Assembly (NCBI RefSeq): GCF_002078875.1
Contig: NC_034412.1
Location: 30,929,065-30,993,064 of the forward strand
DNA length: 64,000 nt
DNA from: Numida meleagris
Taxonomy: Eukaryota > Chordata > Aves > Galliformes > Numididae
Direction of reading: 5' to 3'
Below are positions 1 through 12,603 of the stretch, one piece after another (position 1 is the stretch's first letter; each line of letters begins with the position of its first letter). The notes under the pieces were generated by a model that made no database searches, was not told the origin of the DNA, and saw nothing but the letters and a program-made list of their open reading frames with translations. A program made the translations under genes and the position numbers.

Positions 1-2003
1 CCAAGAAAATATAAAATCCATCCTTTATGCCACAAATGCTTTTGAACACTAATCTCACCATACTTTTAAATGAAATGGCACTATATATGAAACCTTCTCA
101 TTAGCCAGCAGTGAGAAGAGAAATACTGCTTTGAGGAGACTTTGGTGATGAGCATCCTTCAAAAAAGAAAGATAAATTGTTGGTCAGCTGAGGTTGGCAG
201 AAGTTATTTTAAGCAGTTTTCTCATCTGAGGCTGTAGTTCAGTTGATTGGTACAATTCAGTTGAACTGGAACAAGAGGGAAAGAAAACCACAAAATGAAC
301 ATTTTCTTTCAAGAAAAGAACCTTGTGTTCATCTGCTTCTGGCAGGCAGTGCCCCAGGTTGATTTGTTACCCTCAGGAGTTATCTTTGAAAACAAGTACT
401 TATCCTGAGATCAGTGTCTCCCATTTATACTATGGGAAGCTTCAGTTTCATCAAGATCAGTTCTCCTTTGTGGGCGGAAGTCTATCTGTCCTGTCATGAA
501 TAAGAGATCTCTTTAAAATTCTTTGAGAAGCCCTTTTTTTTTTTTTCAGACACAGTTGTTTTCTGTTTCTTTCCTGTTGTGTTTTTTTTTTTCTGTTTCT
601 TTTTCAATGCAAAAAAATTGAGGAACTGTTAATTTTCATAATGCATCAGATCTGTTTCATTCTGTGTTTCTAGAATTAATGGAATGAAAGCAGAAAAACA
701 AAGATGTATTTTCTTATCTAAGACTTTGCTTTGAAAACCAATATTGTGTTGCTTCTGCTGGAACTCCCCAAGTTAAATTCCATCTGCGTTGGCAGAGATA
801 GCAAAATTCCTTGACACTAAGACCCACACTATTAATCGCCTCCTCATTTAAATAGTTTCTGTGCTCCTTCTTGTTTATTCTGTAATAATTTATTCTGCTA
901 TATAGAATAAAAATATATAGCAGATACTGATACTGCATTGTTAAAAAATTAAAAATACCTTAGTATTGTTTTATACGTCCTGTAAAATTTGTGTTTGTCC
1001 ACCTGTTTTAAACAAAGGCTTTTTCCTTGTCATTTTACCAGCAGCCTTCTCATTGTTGGCAGTCTTAGAATGTGCATATTAGAAGTCGTAATGACTTAAA
1101 TTAGCATATTTATGAATGCCAATGTGTCTCTTCAGGATTATTGATCATTGAGAATTTCTAGATTTTTATATTATTGCACTTTTGTTGTGTTTTCTGATAA
1201 CTGGTAAGTTTGGAGATATAGTGATATATTTAAAATAAAATAAAATGGTATAACAAGCCATAATTAGTGCTGTTCAAGAGAACCATACATGAGAATAAAA
1301 ATAACTACTGCAAACTGGAACATCAATGATACTGCAGTATAAAAGAGAATTCCCAGTAATGCATTATGAAGTAAAGCAGATAGCTTTCCTCCATAACCTT
1401 TGCTCAGTGTTTTTAACATACAAGGAGGCTGAAAAATGTCAGCTCATTAGCTACAGCCAGATGTTTTCTGCTCCAAATCACCATTATTAAGTGATAAGTT
1501 TTGCCTGGCTCAATGTATACATATGCAGATCTGTGACCTCCAAAACATTTGGACATACAATACGATGTTCTACACAATGCTCCCCTTCTTAGTAGTATTT
1601 TTGGCTTATTCTTTTCACTGAAAAATTATGGAATATTGCTTGGGGAAGGGTGGGGTATTAATTCCCTTTTTTGACTGAAAACAATCAAATCCTTGTTAAT
1701 ATGAGTATGTATTATATGGTAATAAAATAGAATATCTACTAGACTAAGACAGTACTTCAGTATCAGCTTCTTTACCGCTATCAATGCTACTTTACTGGAG
1801 TTAGATATCTGAAATGTTAACATAAGTAAATTTTGAGTTAATTTAGAGCTGAAATTTGGCCTTCCTTTGCTGTGGTCTAAATCTTACTTCTCTGAGGCCA
1901 GATCTTTAGAGGAATGTGATTCCAGCATCGAGTCACTTTGATTTAATCTTAGCCATCTTTCTATGGCGCTGGGGTATTTAATTGTTGTTTCTGTGGTCTA
2001 CAG
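1..2003. other. Unassigned AT-rich DNA, no gene seen
   Basis: I see no supported gene here. There are two T-rich tracts (about 534-546 and 579-590). Open frames are short, lack splice context and have no recognisable protein motif. It reads as intergenic or intronic sequence. Confidence 0.6.
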
Positions 2004-2197
2004 AACAAATAGGACACTACTCTAAGAAATTTGCCAGAGAAGCCGTTACAGAACATTTATTAAGTACTGCAAAGAGCATAGAGAAAACTCCTTTTAAGAC
2101 CCTCAAAGATATAAATAGCTTACACAACTGCATCTTTGTAGCATTCAAGAATTTTTATGCAATCCAGCCAAATGAGTTTAATGTTAAATTCACTACA
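2004..2197 (+). other. Candidate coding exon (unidentified gene)
   Basis: This 194-bp block is open throughout. A pyrimidine-rich stretch ending TCTACAG at 2003 precedes it and GTAGGT follows it from 2198. Read as an exon, it enters in phase 1 and leaves in phase 0, encoding about 64 residues, including HYSKKFAREAVTEHLL and NFYAIQPNEFNVKFTT. The composition is lysine-rich and not low-complexity. Without splicing, the frame runs on to a TAG at 2219-2221, just before a CR1 copy. I do not recognise the protein. Open frames of this length are common by chance in this window, so the splice-site context is the only real support. It could be a chance frame, a processed-pseudogene scrap or a non-coding RNA exon. 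Confidence 0.22.
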
Positions 2198-2227
2198 GTA
2201 GGTCCACTTAAGACAATATAGCATGAG

Positions 2228-2560
2228 GAAGATTGAGCGTATAAACAGGAGGGGGATCGATTGTTTGTGAGGGTGGATAGCGATAGGACAAGGGGGAATG
2301 GTTTTAAGCTGAGACAGGGGAGATTTAGGTTAGATATTAGGAGGAAGTTTTTCACACAGAGGGTGGTGACGCACTGGAACAGGTTGCCCAGGGAGGTTGT
2401 GGATGCCCCGTACCTGGAGGCATTCAAGGCCAGACTGGACGTGGCTCTGGGCAGCCTGGTCTAGTGGTTGGCAACCCTGCACTTGGCAGGGGGGTTGAGA
2501 CTCGATGATCTTTGAGGTCCTTTTCAACCCAAGCCATTCTAGGATTCTATGATTCTATGA
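2228..2560 (+). mobile_element. CR1 LINE, 3' fragment
   Basis: This is the 3' end of a CR1 non-LTR retrotransposon in sense orientation. The conserved C-terminal ORF2 stretch is readable from 2261 to 2464 ([20 protein letters not shown], then [20 protein letters not shown]). The 3' UTR follows, with GGGGTTGAGACTCGATGATC. The end carries three tandem terminal octamers at 2536-2559 (ATTCTAGG, ATTCTATG, ATTCTATG), the hallmark of CR1. The copy is severely 5'-truncated, as is usual for the family, so it cannot move on its own. The 5' boundary is approximate. Confidence 0.93.
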
Positions 2561-5500
2561 AGATTGTGTCTGCAGCAGAGAAATGTAACAAACTTTTCAG
2601 ATGTATAACACAATAGAAGAAAAGGTTCTGTTGCTCTTGTCAGCTGCCAGTAGTTCACCATTTGATTCATGACTGACAGAAGTTGTGTGGATTCCTCCTG
2701 GGTTAACGAATATCACCCAGTCAGATTTGCAAAGGCTGTCAAAATTTATGATGGGAGATCCTGACTTTTGGCCTGCCACAGGAGGAGTATTACGTAAGCT
2801 AATTCTGAATTCTCTTTCATATCAGTCCTGTTTTTCCAAAGATGTAGTCTGAAATTAAAGTCCCCAGGTTGTGGCCCTCCACCAGTCTGCTCCTTGATTT
2901 TCTTCATCAGCATGAATGCAACTTCGTGTGGTATGATTGCAACTCTTCACTGTGACACTGCTACAGCTTTTTCTGCCATGCTCTTGAAGGTTTTCCACTT
3001 ACTCTTGAACTCCACAGGTAGGAATAACCTCCCTGTCCTTCTGGGGGGCTCTCTCATCCCTGCTAGAGGCATATGGTATAAAACTGAAAACAAACATACT
3101 ATCAACATCAACATAGCAGCTTTCCGTTTTCAGTAGTGATGTTGTGAGTGTTATCTTTCTCCCTGGGTAGAATGCATGCCCTTAGCCCATTTTATGATAT
3201 GGAAAATAGATTTGCAGCTGATGACTGCACACAGAGCAATGGGGATATGCAGAAAGACATTGAATCCTGGATAATCTTTTTTTACAATTGAATATTTTTT
3301 CTATTTTTAGAAAACTGTATTTATGAGTCTGCTTCAAGTTCAGCAACTTTCTTTAGAGTATAGCCACAATATTTGATAATTAATATTACTGAAATTGTCT
3401 CACATTTTGATTTATTACAAAAGAGCAGAAACGTCAACCAAGAAATGCTTAACTATGTTTTTGTTGAATGATTTGAAATGGAAAAGAAAATAGCTTCCAA
3501 ACCAAAGGCATAGATCTTAAGCAAAGAAAGACATTTAAAATATTATGTACACGCATAATAATTTAATGTCATTTGTCCATCTTTTCCAAAATAGTTTTAG
3601 AATCATTTCTATTTTAGATGTGCATTCATTAATGCAAATATTAGGGCAAGAGTAATTTCTTGAAGCATGTTTATGTTTTAATAAATCATTAGTCCACTGG
3701 AATTTAAAAACTTAATCTTCTACAGAGTATTGCAGATAGTCACTGCCTGTATTTGTATGCTAATGGTTTTAAAGGAAGAAAGTAGAATTAACATATAATG
3801 CTTAATTAAGAGAAAAAAAATGGCAGTAATCCCATAACTTGGAAGTAATGCACAAGCCACTTCTGGTGTATAATGGAAGTTTTAATTATATACTTTCAAT
3901 GTAGCAATTCTTAAATAATGGTTCTGGCACTGACAAAAAAACAGAGAGGAAAACATTCCCAGTGGAAACTACTGAAAGAAATTAATCCTTTTCTATTATA
4001 ATTTTTGAAAGTTCATTCCTTATGGTATGTTTTATATGTTTACTTCATTGAGTAGAAGTTTTATCATTAAGTATTTCATTAGGGAGTATTTAATTCTGCA
4101 AGGCACCCTCCATTCTGTTGTCTTTAAAAAGGACAGATTTAATCCTCTGAAATCAAGGAGGATTTGGACACTTGGTTCCTTGGAGGCTGACTTGTGCTCT
4201 GCTTCTTATTTTCAGATTTAAAAGACCTAAAGAGAACAAGCTTGATCCTATGAAGTATCGATTATTCTTTGTGATTTGCTGTTATTGTTGTTGTTTGTTG
4301 ATTTCTCAGCAATACCTGATTTTTTTTCAGTAGGTTTATTTCACAAAAGGGTGCTTTCCCAACTCTGTGACAAAAATCAGGAAATAAAGAAATCAAGGAA
4401 ATAAAGAAATGCAAAATGTTCTGCCCACATCTGTCTTTTTCAGACTTTGAAATAAGCTATTCGAAAGAAAAGCCTGACTACTGAATTTTCCTGAGGAGCG
4501 CTCTAAAATGTGCACAAACATATTAATATTAAGTAAGGAAAACTTATAAAAATTGAACTGTCAGACTCTGCATGTTCAGAACTGATATCTGATACTAGAA
4601 AACAATTCAAAGGAAGGCAAAGCAATAGCTGACTCAGGTGTACATTCAACTTTTGCTCCAGAAATTGTATAATTGAGATGGAAGGTAATTTCACATGTAG
4701 AGATGTTTTGATAAATTGCAGCTTTCTGCTGGTCGTCAGTACTCAATGCTATAAAATATTTTTTCATGCTTATCTACATATGGTCCACTGCTATGATGTT
4801 TGTATCTGGGTGCTCTACAGTAAAATCCTGCCCACTCATAGCATCTACTGATATTAATCTGTGCTTTTACTGGAAGATGTGCATAAATCTGCTCTACTTG
4901 CTGAGAGTAAAATCTACCCTCAGAGGATACCACCTTCTAAACTTTGTGTTGAAAATGCAAGTAGGTTGCCAGCTGAGGGATATGAACATGCTACTTGCAT
5001 GTTCTGTCTTGAAAGTTAAGAGTTCTTAAGCCATTCTTTACCGTTGAAGTATACAACGAAATAAGAGGAGAGGATCTCAACTTTGTGAAGTATGTGAATG
5101 GAGGTGTTTTTTTGTTTTGTTTTTGTTTTTTAATTTAAACACAAATGTCATTGGTAGTTGAGCAACTATGAAATGTGGTGCTTTCTTGGTTTCGAAAATA
5201 ATGCTTTTATCACTGTCCCCAGACTATTGTCTCATTTCTCCTGTCCCCACCACAGTGGGGGACAGCTTTCCAACCACAGTGCTGGTGAAGGATTTTCCTC
5301 TGAGGCTTACCTATCCCTTGTGGTCATGATTTTCTATCTGTGTTAGCTTATTTCTCATATTTTTGTTATGAAGATTGTGAACTTGGGCTGAAACTTTTGT
5401 GCCAGACTGCCTTGAAATTCACAAGCCTTTAACTCAAGCATTAGAAATAATTCCAATGTTCATTGTATTCATTTTAATATTTAGAAACAGGTTTTTTTAT

Positions 5501-6831
5501 TGCTTTTTCATGGGGTTAAATTCAAAGAGGTTCTGAAGGCTGTCAGTTGCTATCAGGTCAAGTTAACTATCTAAATATTGCCTGAAATGCATAATGGTAA
5601 TAAGGCACATTTGAAAATTTGTCCGTAACATTTTCAGTATAGCAGACATTGTCAAGAAAACCCTTTCCTGCACTTCACCTGGAATTTCAATTTAATTATA
5701 TTTTAGTACCTATATTTTTAGAAATGTAAGATTAAATGTACAGTTAAGTACGGGGTTTATAAGAATAAGTTGCATCAGCTGAACAGGAATGGAGAACTTG
5801 AAAACAGCTAATGAAGGATTCTGATTATTAATTAATTTAAAGAAAAAAAAATTGAAGGATGCAGAGACCATCCCTTTGGTCCTTTTGTTTGTATGTGAGA
5901 TATCCTAAAAGTAAGTATGCCTAATGTAAATTAAGATTTTCTTTTGATAGAAGTCCTGTGCAGCTACTTACCATTCACATTCCCTATCAAAAGGGGACAT
6001 TCCCATTCAGATTATGAATACCAGTTCTGCTCTGAAGTGCTGATTTAACTTCTAGAAGTAATAATATAGCTGTGACCCTCTAAAGGCTAAGGTTTCTGCA
6101 TGAATAATAGCATTTACAGTTATACCAACTGTGATGAAAAGTATGAGGCTTATGAATCCTTGGGGTTCAGGACACATACTGAGTACTGATTTTGATCAAG
6201 AATAAATTTCAGCTAAAGCTGTAACATTGAGTAGCAAGCAACTTGCTGGATAAGAGGTTTATGCCTTCTGCTGCATGAACTCAAAGTAGTTATTAGTGGA
6301 AATTAGATGGAAGATTATGTAGTTATTGCTTAGATGGTATACGTGCCTTTAAAGAAAAAAAAGAACGTAGAGAAAGGAAAAAGGAAAAAGAAACAGAGAG
6401 AAGGTATTTCTGTATTGAACTAAGCTTAGCAACCAAAACTGTTAACAAGGTTATGCAAGAGAAGGTAACAACTATTTTTTGTCTTTATCAAGTCGTTAAA
6501 AGCTAGAACTATCAGAAGTCCTAAAGGCTCAGCTCAACTTTTTAAGATATCAATTTCTTCTACACAGTGCTTGATGTGCTCTACTCTTAACCTGATTAAA
6601 AGTTGTAGATGCTAAGTGTTTTTTGCATCGGTGATGCAATCTGATGAAATGCTGATGTCTGCAGCCAAGGCAGTCACCCTGTAATCTCTCCAAATATAGT
6701 CCAGAGAAAACAGTTTTTGCCACTTTCTAGAATGTAGCAACAAGCTTTGATCCAACCTGGCAATACGAGATCTCAGGACTGTCTGGCCCTATTGGTCTTA
6801 GCTGAATTCTTGCTGGGATAAGAGTTACTGG
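2561..6831. other. Unassigned AT-rich DNA, no gene seen
   Basis: I see no supported gene or transposon in this stretch. A 17-bp imperfect direct duplication (GAAATAAAGAAATCAAG and a near copy) lies at 4381-4414. Short T- and A-runs occur at several places. The longest open frames (about 80-87 codons) resemble no known protein. Confidence 0.55.
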
Positions 6832-8250
6832 TGTTACTGGGCCTTGTTCTTACTAATAAGGATGGGCTTGTTAGAGAAGTGAAGGTTGGGGGCAGCTTGG
6901 CATGTAGCGATCACAAGATGGTGGAGTTCAGCATCTTGGGTGGAGGAAGCAAACCAAAATGTAGGATGGCTGCACTGGACTTTAGGAGAGCCAACTTTGA
7001 TCTCTTCTGGGACCTACTTGGAACTATGCCATGAGCTAGGGTGTTAGAAGGTAAGGGGGCCTCTGAGAGCTGGTCAGCATTTAAACAGAACTTCTTCCAA
7101 GCTCAGGATCGATGCGTCCTTGTGAGTAAGAAATCAGGGAAGGGTGGCAGGAGACCTGTGTGGATGAGCAAGGAGCTTGTGCATAAACTCAAAGGGAAGA
7201 AGAAGGTCCATGAAATGTGGAAAAAGTGTCTGACCACTTGGGAAGAATATAGGAATGTTGTCAGGCCCTGCAGGGATGCAATGAGGAAGGCTAAAGCCAA
7301 CCTGGAATTGAATCTGGCAAGGGAGGTAAAGGCTAATAAGAAAGGCTTTTTTTAAGTATGTCAACAGTAAAAGGAAGACTAGGGAAAATGTGGGTCCCCT
7401 ACTAAATGAAGGAGGGTGTTCTGGTAACGAGGGATGCTGAGAAGGCGGAGGTTGGAGCCTTGTATTTAGCAGTGTTCCCCAGGGGTCGCTGCTGGGTCTG
7501 GTCTTGTTCAACATCTTCATCAATGACCTTGATGAGGGGAAAGCATCCACCCTCAGCAAGTATGCTGATGATACAGAGCTGGGGGGAGTGGCTGACACAC
7601 TGGAAGGCTGTGCTGCCATTCAGTGAGATCTGGACAGGCTGGAGAGTTGGGCAGAGAGGAGCCAGATGAGGTTTTAGAAGAGCAAGTATAGAGTCTTGCG
7701 CCTGGGGAGGAATAACCTTATGCATCAGTACAGGTTGGCAGATGACCTGCTGGAGGGGAGCTCTGCAGAGAGGGACCCGGTGGACGACAGGTTGGCCATG
7801 AGCCAGCAGTGTGCCCTGGTGGCCAAGAAGGCCAATGGCATCCTGAGGTGCATTACAAAGAGCGTGGTCAGCAGGTCAAGGGAGGTGATCCTCCCCCTCT
7901 ACTCTGCCCTGGTCAGGCCTCACCTGGAGTATTGTGTCCAGTTCTTGGCTCCCCAGTACAAAAAAGACAGGGATCTCCTGGAGAGAGTACAGCAGAAGGC
8001 CACAAATATGATAAAGGGTATCGAGCACCTCTCTTATGAGGAAAGGCTGAGTGACATGGGTCTGTTCAGCCTTGAGAAAAGAAGACTCAGGGGGGATCTG
8101 ATCAATGTCTGTAATTATCTGAGGTGTGAGAGGCAAAGGGATGAGGCCAGACTCTTTTCAGCGGTGCGTGGTGATAGGACAAGGGGAAATGGCCATAAAA
8201 TGAAGCATAGAAGTTCCGCACCAATATGTGAAATAAATTCTTCACAGTGA
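6832..8250 (+). pseudogene. CR1 ORF2 (endonuclease/reverse transcriptase) pseudogene
   Basis: This is a decayed ORF2 polyprotein fragment inside the CR1 copy. Several separate breaks are visible. A stop at about 7033-7035 (MP*) falls where CR1 proteins usually have tryptophan. A T-run of seven at 7347-7353 reads as a one-base insertion and shifts the frame to TAA. The internal deletion near 7446-7470 removes the central RT domain but leaves the YADD catalytic box ([10 protein letters not shown], about 7558-7587). A TGA follows the motif EGCAAIQ at about 7626, consistent with CGA-to-TGA CpG decay. The longest intact piece is 7696-8250 and contains LYSALVRPHLEYCVQFLAP, a conserved stretch downstream of the CR1 RT. 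No functional enzyme can be made. Confidence 0.9.
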
Positions 8251-8437
8251 GGGTTCTGGAGCCCTGGAACAGGCTGCCCAGAGAGGTTGTGGAGTCTCCT
8301 TCTCTGGAGATATTTAAGACCTGACTGGATGCCTACCGGTGCAACCTGCTGTAGGGAGCCTTCTTTGGCAGGGGGGTTGGACTTGATGATCTTTAGAGGT
8401 CCCTTCCAGCCCCTACAATTCTGTGATTCAGTGATTA
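6832..8437 (+). mobile_element. CR1 LINE, partial copy with internal deletion
   Basis: This is the largest CR1 copy in the window. It begins in the endonuclease-side part of ORF2 (GLVREVKVGGSLACSDHKMV), continues through the linker (WSAFKQNFFQAQDR, SGKGGRRPVWMSKELV), then jumps near 7446-7470 to the late reverse-transcriptase region ([12 protein letters not shown], then [10 protein letters not shown]). From there it runs through the C-terminal region to the 3' UTR. The 3' end has the CR1 signature GGTTGGACTTGATGATCTTT followed by degenerate terminal octamers (ATTCTGTG, ATTCAGTG) at about 8420-8437. ORF1, the start of ORF2 and most of the RT core are missing. It is dead as an autonomous element. 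Confidence 0.95.
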
Positions 8438-11400
8438 TCAAGAGGACAAAGTGAGCATTTATTGTTTCCCTGGCTATCTATGGCTCTGGGAATGGCCCAG
8501 CACCCACTGGTAGTTGCTGCATAACAAGGAGCAGTCCTTTGTGTCCCCTGGGCTGGTGAAAAATCTTTTGCATCTTTCTAGGTTTATCTGGTCATTGCTA
8601 AGGTGGAGGCAGACTGGCAAGGAAAAACATATACAAATAAACCTAAGCGAACCCATTACCTAGAAGGAAGAATGCCCCACCAGGGACATCAGATTCTCCC
8701 AGGATGGTTTGTCACCTTCCCCAACACTTGTTGAGGAGGTCTGAAATATCGACCTTAGGACTTAGAGGAGCTTTGGAAAGGGGCTATGCTACGTGTATGG
8801 CGATGCACTAGGTGCATGGCAATTTGAACTATAAAGTCAGTAATGATATCTTAAATTAGTGAATTAATGTGGATTTTTAGCCTTCATGTGCATGTTTTCC
8901 CTTTTTTTTTCATAATAAGATTGAGTGTAGCCATAATCAACAGTGAAAAACAAGTATTTTTTGGAAGCTTATTCTAGAAATTCACCTCTTCTAGAAGATC
9001 ACATAAGTTCTCCATGAACATTTGTTCTTGACTGGAAAAGGAATCAACTAATCAGTTGATCCCCCATGGACATTTAATGGGAATGACAATATGGAATTCA
9101 GCGGGTGGAGCAAAGCTTTCCCTGCCTGTGCTGACTGGTCTGGATACAAGCAATGTCCATAGGTGTTCCAGAGAGGGAACAACAAAAATTTTGAGCCATA
9201 TTCAGAAGACTGTGGTGATAGGCTCATAATCTTCTATCTCAACATCAAGCCATGCCAGATAGTGGTTGTTTTTTTTTTTTTTTTTAATGGAACAAAAGGA
9301 GGAATCTATTTTTCTTTTAAATGTTTCAAATATGAGAGAAACCAGACAACTTCCTATTAAATTTCTTCACCAGTTAGTACTGCTTGTATTACCTTGTTTT
9401 CTGATTTGCATTTGTTGAGCTTTGACTTTGAGCCAAGGCATGCAGCTGTATCTTAGCCTGCTATGTGGAAGAGCCCTCTGGTGTATGATATCCTCTTTCC
9501 ATGTCTGTACTTACCGATCCCTTAAGCTTGACTTTGATGAGCTAAATAGATTGAACTTCTTAAATCTTTCTGTAAGGCAGATTTTCCTGCCTTCAATTCA
9601 TTCTTGCAGTTTGTTACTCCACTCTCTCAAATTTTGCAACATCATTTTAAATATTTGGAGGATAGATTTGGTTATATTATTTCACTAAACATCTTGAATG
9701 ATAACAGCATTTTGCTTTTTTTCCACATATCCACCTGTTGTCACCTCTGGAGATCATGTTAACTCTTAAAGCTAGGCAACCTTCCAAGAAGTCAGTTTGA
9801 AATGCGTATTTAGAAAGACTACTGTTTTTTTTTTCCAGAATTGTTCCTAGAACAACTCTGTAATGGTGACCTCTGATCTTTCTTTTAGGAATGTTGTGTG
9901 AGAGTCAGACAAAATTTGAATGCGTGATGCTTAAGTTCTGCAGTAAGATGGGAGTTCACTGCTGAACTGAACCACATAATGTAGACAAATTCAATTTTTT
10001 TTTAATTATCATTTAAGATAATGCCTTTAATCTGAAAAAATTAGCAGTGGTTCATATTTCCAAAGATGAGTGGCACAGAGATTAAATATGACTGGCAGAA
10101 GAGAGATTGCTGTTCAGGCTACTGTTTGGATGTAACCATTATGCACTGCCTGATCACTGTTTGCTGTAAAAATCCTCACAGCCTGTTTCAAGATTTACGA
10201 CCACATCTTTTAGATAGAATGAGAACCCCGCTCACCTCCATACACCTTACAGTATTTGTAAACAAGCATTTCATCACAGCTTTTAATTTGAAATAAATTT
10301 CTTGCATATTCAAACTTCTTCGGAATGGTTGCAAGTTCAGTTTCCATAAACTTCTGTAGTCCCGCATAACTTAGTGGTTTGCCTTATACTAGCCAGTATT
10401 TCTGTGGGTGGGAGAACATATATCTTCAGTCCCCTAGAAAAATCACTACCAGTTACATAGATCGTAAATAATTGAGCATATCTATTTAGTTGCTTTTGTT
10501 TTCTATGAATGTGGCAAGAATACATCTTGTATACGTTGCCGTTAGAATTTTTGCCATGAAGTAAGTCAGTAATAACTACTTGGAATTGACAAAATCTGAG
10601 TGGTACTAAGTTTTAATAATGAAGCTAAGCACGATATAATTCCCTCAGTTTTTAAAATAAGTGTATAAATTTGTGTTACAAGGCATAAGAATTTCAATGT
10701 TTTTGATGTTGTTTTCTTGACTTTAGAAAGAATAGCTTAAAGAAAAAGCTTTTTTATTAAAAAGATGCTTTAGTTAGGCTGAGTGGATTCCAGCAAGCTT
10801 GCTTAGGTAGGGGACGATTTAACTTTAGCTGCAGTCAAACTTCTGCTAAAATTGATGGATGAATTAAGGATGTCTGAGTCAACAGCAATTCTTTTAAGGT
10901 CAGATGGGTCCAGAGGGCTTGGTCCATGAGGCAGAAAACCAAATAGCTCCAGATCAAATACCTTAAAAGCTCCACTGGGTAAGACCCAGACATAATAGCT
11001 CAGGTTCAAGGAACTTATGTACTAACAGAGATTATGAAGGAACAGTGCAAATATTTTCTTTGAACTTTTTTTTTATAGAAGAGAAACAGAAAGTGAGCAT
11101 TTAACTGTAAAAAACATTTTCTGTCTGAAGTATGATCAAATCCTCAGAAGTCTAGCTCTCTGAAAAGTAGCATTGTTTCTCTAATACCAAGTCTTAGTTT
11201 AAAAATCATGATGTAGATATAGATATGCTGTAATTAATCACACTCACAAGTGTTCTAAAACTGGTAAAATATCAGCTTTCTTTGTTTTTATGTGTATTTA
11301 TATACTAGCCCCTTGAAAATATTCTCTACGTGACTTCTATTCAAAATATATATCATACAAATTAGGTTTAAATATTGACCTGGAAATGTTACAATTCTCT

Positions 11401-12603
11401 ACAGTTTTGTCACCTTACTCATATAAAATTAAGTTTTCCAAATGGCAGATGGGTCTGTCAGAATGCTATAATTTCTTTTCAAATATGTTTTCTTTTAATT
11501 TTTCCCAGAAACCAAATAAAATATGTGGATCAGTTTTCCATTTTAAAAACTTCAGAAAGCTTTTCAGATCTTAAGGCAAAGATCATAAATAATGTTAAGA
11601 TTTGCCAAAATTTCATCAAATGTTTAGAAAATTTGCAAAGTCTATCTGAACAAGAGCAGTGTACAGAGCCAAAGATTCTTTTTGCATTAAGGATATTCAG
11701 CACTCTGTTCTTAGTAGTACTAATAATCCAAGAAATACTTGCCCCTCATGTTTCTTCCTAGTCCATTCTTCACTGGGCAAGGATTTCAGTATTGGCTTCT
11801 CCGAAGCAAGAGCATTATTTGGATTTCCTAGATAATATTTGTTTATTTGTGAGGTCGATCATCTCAGGAAGGAGATGTATTTTAGAATAATTCATATTCC
11901 TTTGGTTAGGGAATTCATGAGGGTTATCAGAAGAGTAGGATACAGTTGTTTATGTCTAAATGGAATATCAGAACCCTGGAACTAGATTTTACCTTTATGA
12001 GGAACTGCATTAATTACTGGGCTTGTTCCAATAAAGTAAAAAAAAAAAATTAAAAAAATGGGGTTAGTTGTTTGGATTTTCATACTTTGAACTAATGCAA
12101 AGTAATCTGATTTCAAATTACGTTAAAGATGATGTCATGTGGAGATCTGATTAAGTGGTTGCAAAAGAAAATCAGTTCTATTCACTTCTTTTGTTTGTGC
12201 TAATTACTAAAACATAACATCTCTTTTTATCATCTTTTCGTATTTGATCTAGACATGATTGATCTAGACCCAAGGTGACTGAGTCATGAGATAGAGGAAC
12301 GATATAGTTTAATCTCCTTTTTAAATTTCCTTCTCTATTTATCCCCCTTTTTTTTTTTTTTTTTTTTTTTTACCATTAAATCATTTAAGTTCCCAGATTT
12401 GTTAACAACATTCAGAGTTATTGTCTTCCTACTTATTTGGCTAAATCTAGCATTTTCTGGTGGAGAACTAGAACCCCGGGTTATTTTGTTGTGTTCTGCT
12501 TTTGCACAAATGGTTTTGCTGTTAAATATATGTTATCACGTGATATGCCATTCTCTACCATTAGTGCTCTCCTCCTGTGCATTTGTCAGTCATTGCCAAG
12601 CTA
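8438..12603. other. Unassigned DNA, no gene seen
   Basis: 8441-8830 is less AT-rich than its surroundings but shows no motif that I recognise. The rest is AT-rich, with a T17 run at 9269-9285 and a T24 run at 12348-12371. A 128-codon open frame at 11375-11761 has no recognisable domain or splice context, so I treat it as chance. Confidence 0.55.
12348..12371 (+). repeat. Poly(T) tract, 24 bases
   Basis: This is an uninterrupted run of 24 T after CCCCC. It is probably a simple mononucleotide repeat. No transposon 3' end was recognised beside it, so it is not clearly a retrotransposon tail. Confidence 0.95.

Noticed and set aside
7134..7725. Minus-strand frames of 107-161 codons over the CR1
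   Set aside because: They are shadows of the CR1 ORF2 on the opposite strand.
11375..11761. 128-codon + strand open frame
   Set aside because: No domain, no promoter or splice support, and length is within what chance gives in AT-rich DNA of this size.
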